Source of the DNA: Sphaerosporella brunnea
Lineage: Eukaryota; Ascomycota; Pezizomycetes; Pezizales; Pyronemataceae
DNA: 16,447 nucleotides
Direction of reading: 5' to 3'
Assembly: GCA_008704415.1 (NCBI GenBank)
Contig: VXIS01000566.1
Coordinates: 1 to 16,447 of the forward strand
Program-made: the position numbers and the translations under genes
Shown here: positions 9,169 to 16,208 of the stretch, in pieces
Layout: each line of letters starts with the position of its first letter
Numbering within the stretch: the first letter of the stretch is position 1
The notes under the pieces: model-generated
What the model was told of the DNA's origin: nothing
The model's input: only the letters and a program-made list of their open reading frames with translations
Database searches by the model: none

Positions 9169-9194
9169 CTTGCAGTCTCAAGGTCGTTATCCAT
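9040..9194 (-). CDS. Zinc-finger-like N-terminal segment of the Helitron protein
   Basis: From the ATG at 9194 the minus strand encodes a short cysteine-pair module: C-x2-C near residues 10-13 (RCSGCKRNNLPMSNFPW) and a second C-x2-C at about 35-38 (YKTCNRC). This would bind one zinc ion and probably nucleic acid or protein. Similar short CxxC...TCxxCR modules open many fungal Helitron and related proteins. The start is supported by a TATACAACAAC sequence and a pyrimidine-rich leader just upstream. The frame differs from the helicase frame downstream, and the switch lies near a 9-bp tandem repeat at 9037-9054. The frame runs on beyond the switch to about 8787 without helicase motifs, so I stop the meaningful part near 9040. 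Confidence 0.5.
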
Positions 9195-9320
9195 TTCAAG
9201 GTGAGGTAGAAGGAAGGTAGTTGTTGTATAGTCTGTTCGATGAAGGGTCCAAAGATTGTCGGTTGAAGTGAGCCGGGGGTCCCTGAATATTCAATTAGCA
9301 CCTTGAAAAAATTTGGCAGC

Positions 9321-9811
9321 ACCGGTTGAGGGTCTGACCGGCAGGCAAGCCCGCGCTGGGGAGACTAAAGAAAAACCGCTTGCAAGCAAGCTTGTTTAAC
9401 CGCCTCAGGTGTTTTCAAGCACCAGTTTTCAACCAAAGCAACACAAGGAGCTGTAGATTCGGCGGTGGTTACGCGGACGGGGTATGGACGCGGCGTGGTG
9501 CAGAAGGTGTTCGCGTAACGGTGGATGGTGCTGGACGGTGGGGTGGTTGCAGCAGTGCGGATGATAGGCGCGCATTGTCGGGCTCCTCCCTGGAGATGCG
9601 CCACGGCAAGGTATGGTAAATTTTCTGTGTTTTTCCGCCTCACTTCGCTAAAGCTCCTCAATGGAGCCGCTCCACAGTGCGCCCCGCATCATAGCTAATC
9701 ACTCAGCCCCTGGGGTTTCCGTGTTCAGCCACATTTTTCCGTGTTTTAGACACCGTCTTTTTTTCGTTCACGTGACTCTGAGGCTCTGTTTTGCTCTATA
9801 TAGTTATTGAT
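9321..9811. other. Spacer without a supportable gene
   Basis: Overlapping open frames of 79 and 98 codons run on opposite strands at 9365-9661; neither has a recognisable motif. A 10-bp palindrome GCTTGCAAGC sits at 9378-9387. TTTCCGTGTT occurs twice (9717-9726, 9737-9746), TCACGTGA lies near 9768 and TATATAG near 9797. These last sites look promoter-like but no gene follows them, only a transposon end. Confidence 0.4.
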
Positions 9812-9815
9812 AACA

Positions 9816-9830
9816 CCCTGTGGTACACGC
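9816..9830 (+). repeat. Left TIR of the 1065-bp element
   Basis: CCCTGTGGTACACGC, an exact match in inverted orientation to 10866-10880. TATGGGTA recurs a few bases inward at both ends. Confidence 0.85.
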
Positions 9831-9950
9831 GCGGTATGGGTAAAGATACTCAGATATTACTCAGACGATCTGGGTAACTAAGCGGGTGAGGTTTTACTCA
9901 TAAGTTACTCAGAATGTAGACAGTTTTTACACGTTTTTCTGGGTAAGATA

Positions 9951-10110
9951 CTCGTGCAATCTGGATATCTCGGGTTTTTTTACTCGGTCCAAGCTGGATA
10001 TGTCGGGTTTTTTACTCAGTGCAAGCTGGATATCTCGGGGTTTTTACTCGGTCCAAGCTGGATATGTGGGGCTTTTTACTCCGTGCAAGCAGTGTATCTG
10101 AGGTGTTTTA
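9951..10110 (+). repeat. Five-unit 32-bp tandem array with a 64-bp super-period
   Basis: Five units of exactly 32 bp start at 9951, 9983, 10015, 10047 and 10079, each close to CTCxGTxCAAGCTGGATATx followed by a G run, a T run and A. Units 1, 3 and 5 share GTGCAA and TATCT; units 2 and 4 share GGTCCAAGCTGGATATGT. The array thus looks built by copying a 64-bp dimer. A degenerate sixth unit may follow (10111-10143). Unit junctions read TTTTACTC(G/A)G, close to the element's subterminal motif. The open frame across it is a by-product of the repeat and is not called as a gene. Confidence 0.9.
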
Positions 10111-10804
10111 CACAGTCGAATCTTGGTATTGGATACCATTTTACTCTCCCGAATCCTTGGAAATTCTGGCGCTTCCCCACCCCCCCCTCCTTTTTTCACC
10201 CCGTTCACCCGTTCACCCACACCCCCGCCCCCACCCCTCGTTGTCCATCGCGAAGAAGCAAATGCAACTTTTGGTTCTCCGACGCAAAGAAATGAAAACC
10301 CGCAACAAAATTATGACTGTCGGGCCGGTCAGCGACGAGGAAAGTGTGGATGGGAGAGTGTACAAACCCTCTGATGCAATAAAGTTGAGCTAAGTGTGCT
10401 GCTGCTCGCCTTGCCTTCTGAGCTTTATTTGCCGCTGTTAAGCCGCGCGTGAGCTGGGTCTGAAATATTGGGGGGGTGGGGTGGGTTTTTGGAAGTTCGA
10501 AGATGTTGTAGGAGGGTATTGTGAGTTGTGCGAGGACGTATTTTTGCAAGGCTGAGCAAGTTGGGACTGGTGGCGACTTGGAGGATATTTTGATGTGGCA
10601 GCTGTTTGGAAGGACGTAACGAAGGAATATAGCGCGTGGTACCTGGAGAAAAGTTGCCTCACTTAGTATCACTCGAACCTGGCTTACCAAAAATCTCGAT
10701 ACACATATTCTATTGTGTAACTTAAGACGGTCGGGTACGATATATCCATTTTCTACTGAGTAAGTCGGCGAAGGTCGACGCGGTACCCAGATTTAAGTAT
10801 CTTT

Positions 10805-10819
10805 ACTCAGATTCTGAGT
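10805..10819. repeat. Perfect palindrome made of two opposed subterminal motifs
   Basis: ACTCAGA-T-TCTGAGT is a 7-bp perfect inverted repeat round one T. It consists of the element's TTACTCAG motif and its reverse complement back to back, and could bind a transposase dimer. Confidence 0.7.
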
Positions 10820-10865
10820 AACTTTGTTAGGCGGGTCTGGGTAAGATACCCATATCCCACACAAG

Positions 10866-10880
10866 GCGTGTACCACAGGG
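10866..10880 (-). repeat. Right TIR of the 1065-bp element
   Basis: Exact reverse complement of 9816-9830, followed at once by AACA, the candidate target duplication. Confidence 0.85.
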
Positions 10881-10887
10881 AACATCG

Positions 10888-11937
10888 ATGCAGGATCGCC
10901 GAATTTCGAGCAGTAACATCAACCAGAATACCTCTCATGCTCAGGCCATTCAGCAGATACCAGACGGAGAGAAGCCCACGGAGACGACGACGCGGAGAGC
11001 GGAAAAAGAGAGTGTGCTACAGGACATGGCGAGCACCGGACGGATGGACAAACCGCAGTCTTGGGCAACTGAACCACCCACACTTTGGAGCAGTCCAAAC
11101 TTGCGGGTCCGTTCGACCACTTCAGGAAGTCAACCGCAAAGCGCATTGCGGAATTACTTGCCAAAACCGAGGAATTGGGAAAAACACCTCAAAGCCTAAG
11201 GGCCCAGTGCGACACCTCACCTGGACTTCAAACACCTTCTCCGATCCATTCCAGGCCGGTGATTCAATCCTTGCGTACATCTAAGTTCACGCCGATACAG
11301 AATCTTGAAATTTCGAGCAGTAACCCCAAATCACCGCCGGCAACAGCAGCCGGACGGAGACAGGCGTCGCGAGCATGATGTGTCTGATACCAAGGACTTC
11401 CGGCAACCGGCGGTCAAGCACAGAGATCGAAGCGTTGAATCCAGCGCCGCGAAGAAAACTTTGGCAATTGGCGACGCGCAGACGGAAACGACTTAGACAG
11501 AGTCGAGGACTGGCAAGAACATACGAGGTGATACGGCGAAGGGAAACATGTCTTCGAACACCCCCAACGGCAAGACACATTCGCAGAGTGGCAAAGGCAA
11601 GAGACGCGAAGCAATGCCAACCATCAAGGTGAAGAAAACCGGACCTTTGGGCAAGGAAGAAAGCTGAATTCCTATTCAGACCACAAAGCGGGCGCAGAAG
11701 CAGGACGGAACTAGCCAACGTTGCAAACCTGCACCTACCATCTCCCAGAATCCGCACGCAGGCACAGATCCAGGGAGTTTCCCCAGACGCCAACCGAGCA
11801 GGCTGAAAGCGCCAAGAGCAAGGACTGGGTACCCGAAGTGGCTGTTGGAGGGTTTTGGATCACGGTTGCTGCGGTTACGTGGAAGCCGACTGCTGGAGAC
11901 CTTGGGCCCAGTTAAAGGCGCCGAATGTACCTGCATC
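10888..11937 (+). pseudogene. Decayed ORF1/gag-like region, copy B
   Basis: A polar, Ser/Gln/Lys/Arg-rich coding-like stretch begins just right of the TIR element. One frame gives RRISSSNINQNTSHAQAIQQ. A second frame (from about 11080) gives a helix-prone run, FRKSTAKRIAELLAKTEELG, then TPQSLRAQ and SPIHSRP, which matches copy A at 7616-7800. A third frame is open from 11305 to about 11937 except for TAG at 11494 and TGA at 11659-11667. AATTTCGAGCAGTAAC occurs at 10902-10917 and 11309-11324, so the region may hold two diverged units about 407 bp apart. I do not recognise the protein. A retroelement ORF1 is inferred from composition, from the copy elsewhere and from the setting. Confidence 0.3.
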
Positions 11938-12409
11938 ACGCTAGTTGTTTGTCAAGAGATTATACAACAAGGACCATCTTTGTATCAGACTTTAACGAGA
12001 TATACCTTTGCAACACTGCGGGGGATTCAGGTCCACATGTTGTGCGATCCCCAATTCGGTGTCTTCTTGCACACTGATCCAGGGTGTCTTCCGGCCGGTT
12101 TCGGTCCATGCTGGCATCGGTCGTCCTACCACCGAACGGACCGCGTATCATGCCTGCTTGTCGCTGTGTTGTAGCGCTCCGTGGTCCTTCGCCAGCGCAA
12201 CCAACTACCAGAAGACCTGCGTTCAGTCCGAAGGCGAGTCGCATGAAGAGGAGCCGGCCAATGAGAACGACGAGAGTAAATCATTAAGATCAAGATGCAG
12301 CCATGGAGAAAGACCCACAGTCCTCCTGGAAGTCACGGCGAAGCGGACGATCAGACCGGGTAGGGGTGTCTTGATTTGGCATACATTGGGTGCAACTAAA
12401 GAAACCAGA
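11938..12409. other. Spacer without a supportable gene
   Basis: Open frames of 94 codons (minus, 11960-12244) and up to 143 codons (plus, 12008-12439) overlap and neither has a motif that I know. Their lengths are not beyond chance for DNA of about 50 per cent GC. Confidence 0.4.
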
Positions 12410-12545
12410 CATAGCAAGTCTGAGTGGCTGAACAGTTAAGGCTGGTAAGAGATGAAGACCCCACCATGTCGGAGGTGTAAGGTTCGATCCCCAGCGCCAG
12501 CGGGATAGGGGTGGGTTATCAGACATTTATTTTGCATTTTTTTTT
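12410..12545 (+). mobile_element. Second tRNA-like Pol III unit (SINE-like)
   Basis: A box TGGCTGAACAG (12425-12435) fits TRGYNNARNNG fully, and B box GGTTCGATCCC (12481-12491) fits the core GWTCRANNC. They are 56 bp apart, as in tRNAs with a long variable arm such as Ser or Leu, and GAGTGG...TTAAGGC resembles a Ser/Leu D arm. The arms do not pair well enough for a working tRNA. A run of nine T (12537-12545) closes the unit as a Pol III terminator. It is unlike the unit at 3.1-3.3 kb outside the promoter boxes, so it is probably a separate SINE family or a single tRNA-derived pseudogene. No target duplication was found. Confidence 0.45.
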
Positions 12546-12990
12546 GGTCACTCGGACTGATTTGTGTTCCAAAACATGTTTATCTCTTCGAGCACGACAT
12601 CAACATCTTTTCTACGCTTCCAGTTCAGTATATAGACACCAAAATACAAGATTATTCAGCCATTCATGCTCCCACTCTACCTCGACCCTACTCTCGCCAG
12701 AGCAGCCCTTCTGAGCGTCTGATCGACAGCCTGAGTCTCAAACACTTCCGTTCGCCTCTTACATATTACGACTTTTCCCACGCCGCCCGCTCAATCGATC
12801 ACCCGTTCACCATGACCGCCGCGCCAGCCGCCTCCACACGATTTGAACAACCGCACGCATGTATTACCGGCATTCCGGCAGCATGGACACCGAGCCACCG
12901 CCACCGCGGGCTGCCCGCTCGAATTTGCAGAAATCGGGGGGGGGGGGGGCTATTAAGCAAGATCCAAATCGGCATTCAACGTACAACTCT
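12546..12990. other. Left flank of the LINE, no supportable gene
   Basis: A pyrimidine-rich stretch leads to an ATG at 12812 (63 codons, Pro/Ala-rich), which ends without a recognisable motif. A run of 14 G lies at 12936-12949. This segment lies outside the 14-bp repeat that seems to mark the LINE insertion, so it is probably older flanking DNA. Confidence 0.4.
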
Positions 12991-13004
12991 ACTTCAAAGC
13001 TGAG
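12991..13004. repeat. Left copy of a 14-bp direct repeat, candidate LINE target duplication
   Basis: ACTTCAAAGCTGAG occurs here and again at 14319-14332, just after an A-rich LINE tail. Target-primed reverse transcription makes such variable-length duplications. Confidence 0.6.
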
Positions 13005-14125
13005 CAGGTCATCAAGACCAGAGCAGCGGATGTCCAAAAGATCATCAACAAACAGGCAAAAGCAACAACGGGAATGTTCAAATCCGCACGGATTGCGATA
13101 GCCTTGGCTGAGAGCCAAATGTACCCAGCAGAAGCCATTATTCAGGGAAGAATCGAGCGCTTCTGGGCCAAGCTGGCAGCAAAACCGACCATCCCGGGAG
13201 AGGAGAACAGGCGAGAAGTTGCCAATATGTCTAACCGCGGAGAACGGTCGTTTGAAGACATTGAAGTCACGGTACCCCAGAAAGGAGAGAGGACGAGGGG
13301 CACCATCATTGTCGAGGAGAAGGGAGTGGCGCTGCATAGCGCAACGTATGTCGACGAGAGCGATGCAACCATGTTGTGGACAGACGGCTCCAGAGTAGAT
13401 GGCGGACATGTGGGAGCAGCCGTGGCATGGTATAGCAAGGAAGCCGAGGACTACGTGGGAGACAGGTGGTACCTTGGCAACAACAAAGAGGTGTTCGATG
13501 CAGAGCTGTTTGCAGTGGTTCAGGCCATCAAGATTGCGGCGAAGCGCGAACAGATCATTAACGACAAAGTGGTAGTCTGGACCGATTCCCAAGCCACACT
13601 CACGAGGATCTGGGATGATAGCCAAGGACCGGGTCAAGCGATGACGAGGTGGCTCTACCGTTGTGAGAAAGAGCTCATCGACAAGGGAGCCGCCATAGAG
13701 TAACGATGGGTTCCCTCCCACAAGGGGGTCCCAGGCAACGAAAGGGCGGACGAATTGGCTTCGGCGACGGCCAGGGAAGCGATGCCCACACGAAAAATGC
13801 GGACAATTATCAAGCTACAGCGGTGTTTATGCAAATGGCATCTGGACACGCGCTGATCGGTACCTATCTAAAAAGGATAGGAAAAAGGGATACAGACGAA
13901 TGTTGGTACTGCAATGAGGGGATGCAGCAGACCAGAGGACATTTGTTTGGGAAATGCAAAGCGTTCAGACAAGAGCGAAGGGACATGTTGAAGGAGGTGT
14001 GGAAGAAGCTGCGGTTAAAAGGACATGTCAACTGGCCGGTCAGGAAGTTATTCAAGCACGAAAGGGCGGCGGAGGCTGTCATGAAGTTCTTGAAAGAAAC
14101 GGGAATAGGTTATCGGGTGCCTTGA
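13005..14125 (+). pseudogene. Tad1-like ORF2 C-terminus: RNase H and CCHC motif
   Basis: In the element's ORF2 protein, RNase H removes the RNA template after reverse transcription. From the internal ATG at 13074, the catalytic residues are D104 (WTDGSRVDGG), E144 (FDAELFAVVQ) and D171 (VVVWTDSQATL), with the last motif in RWVPSHKGVPGNERADELA. The coding frame runs in from upstream of the ATG (VIKTRAADVQKIINKQAKA, then ATTGMFKSAR), matching the linker of Tad elements between RT and RNase H. TAA at 13701-13703 splits the RNase H just before RWVPSHKG. After about 13795 the reading moves to another frame, giving ASGHALIGTYLKRIGK, a C-x2-C-x9-H-x4-C motif (13901-13957) and the natural C-terminal end at 14125. 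The usual spacer of several tens of residues between ADELA and the SGHALIG segment is too short, so an internal deletion is likely. Not functional. Confidence 0.85.
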
Positions 14126-14318
14126 TAGGCCCCATAGCTGACAATACGAGGCGGAGGCAGGGAGCTGAGACTGGTTGTTTGTTTGGGGTACTGGCTTAGG
14201 CCGCGGGAAGCCCCACCAGGACCTTAGGGTCGGGGCGAGGAGATGGACTGCGTGTATTTCCTATGTCCGTCATATGTCTCTAGAGACACAATACGAGTAT
14301 GATTTAAAACAAAACAAA
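13005..14318 (+). mobile_element. 5'-truncated Tad1-like non-LTR retrotransposon
   Basis: Only the last part of ORF2 remains: the end of the RT-linker, RNase H, a CCHC-type motif and the 3' untranslated tail. The insertion ends in an A-rich tail (TTTAAAACAAAACAAAA) and is flanked by ACTTCAAAGCTGAG at 12991-13004 and 14319-14332. 5' truncation, A-rich 3' end and direct repeats together are the mark of target-primed reverse transcription. The tail region 14126-14318 also has a 14-bp palindrome TGTCTCTAGAGACA at 14275-14288. The copy is dead: most of ORF2 is absent and the rest has a stop and a frame change. Confidence 0.8.
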
Positions 14319-14332
14319 ACTTCAAAGCTGAG
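14319..14332. repeat. Right copy of the 14-bp direct repeat
   Basis: ACTTCAAAGCTGAG, identical to 12991-13004, directly downstream of the A-rich tail of the LINE. Confidence 0.6.
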
Positions 14333-14497
14333 ATGCGGATATATGAGAGCTAGCCATCGAGACCACAAGAGTGCCACACGTATCCAGGTAACCCAACAGT
14401 CTGGGGTGTTGTTCGTGCAAGGAAATCGCCCTGTTCGCTCGGATGGCTACTACGATTGCTATTCACGGCCGAAGATGCTTTCTTTTCACAATCATCT

Positions 14498-15283
14498 TCA
14501 AACTCGCATGCGGATTGATTTGGAGTCTGGCTGGCGGTTACTGTTAGTAGGTGGACCGTCTGAGGTGCTTTCCACAGCTCCTGTAGACATAGCTGGTGTC
14601 CCGACGCGGGTATCTGTTGGGTCCAAGGCACGTCGCTCGTCTCCCATAAACTTCGGAGGCGGCACAGATTGCTTTCCCCTTGGCAAGAATGACCAGAAGC
14701 TCCATGATACGTCGCGCTCGAGCGCATCCTCCTTATCTTCCTGGTTGTCATAATCCTCCTCCTCGATTACGACTTCTTTTTTCTGTGCCTGAATGCTCTC
14801 AGTTGTCGGGCAAGCTTGCGACACCGAGGATACGGATTCTCCATCGTCCTCTTCCTCGCTCTCTCAGTCTTTCTTCTCAACCGCGTGCTCCACCTCCTGC
14901 TTGCTCAAGTTCTCTTTCTCCTCCTCTCTATAAGGCCTTTCTCTTGCTGCTCGGTCTTGGTCGAGGACACCAGGGCTTCATCCTCGTCTTCTTCCTCGCT
15001 GTCACAGTGCTCCTCCTCGCTCCCTCGTCCTCCTTCTCCAAAGTCGGATCCTGCGTTTGCTTCCTGTCAACCAGCTCTGCATTTCCTTCGTAATTTCATC
15101 GCCAAATACCGCTGCCCCCGCATCTTTCATCCGTTGCCAAATGCGATTGAATGATCCACGATAGAACTCCACTACCCGCCGATCAACAAACAGTGTTGGA
15201 TCAACAGAAACACCCAGCCCCGGTACATGCATCGCACTGGTGCCGAAGGAAAGGTAAGTATCCCCTAGTCTGTGCGACGGCAT
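14498..15283 (-). pseudogene. Frame-broken gene for an acidic protein of unknown family
   Basis: From ATG at 15283 (context TTACCATGC, in-frame TGA 45 bp upstream) the minus strand encodes a globular-looking front with VDPTLFVDRRVVEFYRGSF, NRIWQRMKDAGAAVFGDEI and TKEMQSWLTGS. Near 15045 the coding look moves to another frame, which is strongly acidic (SEEEHCDSEEEDEDEALVSS). It then returns to the first frame near 14955 (YREEEKENLSKQEVEHAVEKK), meets TGA at 14864-14866, and continues open for 121 codons (ESEEEDDGESVSSVSQ, KKEVVIEEEDYDNQEDKEDA, then WSFWSFLPRGKQ) to a stop at 14498-14500. The two SEEED...VSS stretches look like internal repeats. No good intron signals join the parts, so I read it as a decayed gene of about 260 residues. 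It lies tail to tail with the LINE. I do not recognise the family; an acidic chromatin- or histone-binding type of protein is possible but only by composition. Confidence 0.45.
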
Positions 15284-16208
15284 GGTAACATCGACGTGTC
15301 CATAGCCTACCAGTCACCTGTGGCGAAAAAGAGTAGACGACCACAGACTACGTATCCTCGCCAACGAAGCAAGGTGGAAGCTTGTCAATCCCGACGCATG
15401 AAGAGCTGTTTGCCAAACATTGGCGTGGCACGCTATTGCCATCATGCAAGTACGGATACGTCGTATTGAGCATTCTCTCTCCCAACCCAACCTCAGCATC
15501 GGAGTGAATGAACCCCTCCCGACAAGCACCGCATCTGCAGCAACCGTTTTATATGCACAGTGGGCGACTTTAAATGGGTGAACGCATGATGCCGGGGGGG
15601 GGGGGGGGGTGTGCATCCTACCCGGACACGTTTTAAGGCGGCGTCTCACTGTGAGTGGCGGAAGAGCGAAACCTCGCAGGCATCGGCAGCCGCGTAGTGG
15701 TGATCTTCAGGGTGAGGTAGCTATTCTGGTGGTTAGGATAGTGTTCACCAGAGGACTCGGGTCCTTGCAGCCCTCGTAATCGCTGTGGGTTCAGATAGTG
15801 TGGTTACCTGCTGCCGATGAAGCGCTCCAGTCCAGTGATCATTGGTATTCGCCATGCAGTAACAGTAAAAGATCTTGTTTTTTTATTGTCGTGCGACGCA
15901 TGAAACTAGTGCTGTGCACGGGGCGACGGGTCAGGGCGTGGGCGGGCGGGGCGCGGCGGGGTGGATCGGGGTCCGTTGTGGCGGTCGCCGCCCCGTCAAG
16001 GTCATGGAATCAAGGGTCTACAGGGAAGGCGACACAGCACGGAGCGGTGGCGACTTCATCACTGACGATTCACGCCAGGTTTGCGGTCCAACGATGTGAG
16101 TTCACATGCACTGCGATTGACGAAGAGACGATGACTGTCACAGTGCAGATTCCCAGGGCCGGAAGCCCAACTATCGGTCGATTGATTGGTTACACGCATG
16201 CCACCCTT
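15284..16208. other. Spacer without a supportable gene
   Basis: Short overlapping open frames only. There is a run of 16 G at 15594-15609 and a very GC-rich patch at about 15935-16000. The 74-codon frame at 15875-16099 crosses that patch and is Gly/Arg-rich by composition, so I do not call it. Confidence 0.4.
15594..15609. repeat. Run of 16 G
   Basis: A mononucleotide run; a 14-G run at 12936-12949 and an 11-C run at 4230-4240 are similar. Such runs are prone to slippage and to sequencing or assembly error, so exact lengths here should not be trusted. Confidence 0.9.

Larger units (their letters stand above)
7803..9320 (-). mobile_element. Helitron remnant, internally deleted
   Basis: Rolling-circle DNA transposon of the Helitron class, read on the minus strand. 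It retains a start-proximal zinc-finger-like segment, a helicase C-terminal half and an intron. The Rep/HUH nuclease domain and the first helicase motifs (Walker A) are missing, so this copy cannot move itself. Outer boundaries are approximate: the 5' side is placed upstream of the ATG at 9194, where the minus strand has a TATACAACAAC start-site-like sequence, and the 3' side at the hairpin near 7803. Neither a 5' TC nor a 3' CTRR end could be fixed. Confidence 0.72.
9816..10880. mobile_element. 1065-bp non-autonomous TIR element with an internal array
   Basis: The ends CCCTGTGGTACACGC (9816-9830) and its exact reverse complement (10866-10880) form 15-bp perfect terminal inverted repeats. AACA lies directly outside each end (9812-9815, 10881-10884), a candidate 4-bp target duplication. 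A second, subterminal inverted pair AAGTTACTCAGAAT is at 9902-9915 and, inverted, at 10811-10824. The motif TTACTCAG recurs near both ends. Inside are a 32-bp tandem array (9951-10110), a C-rich tract, and short overlapping frames without a transposase. It is therefore a passenger element moved by an enzyme coded elsewhere. A 4-bp duplication is unusual (Sola, Ginger and a few others have it), and I do not assign a superfamily. Confidence 0.78.

Noticed and set aside
9954..10393. Overlapping plus-strand ORFs of 113 and 124 codons with repeated GYLGFF / GYVGFF-like words
   Set aside because: The repetition is the 32-bp DNA array read as protein. 32 is not a multiple of 3, so each unit is read in a new frame, and nothing downstream looks like a known domain.
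10205..10690. 161-codon minus-strand ORF inside the TIR element
   Set aside because: It has no transposase motif, covers the reverse of C-rich low-complexity DNA, and competes with open frames on the other strand.
12864..13721. 285-codon minus-strand ORF
   Set aside because: It is the antisense shadow of the LINE RNase H frame, whose catalytic motifs on the plus strand are unmistakable.
15875..16099. 74-codon Gly/Arg-rich ORF
   Set aside because: Its composition follows from a GC-rich patch, and no motif or neighbour supports it.
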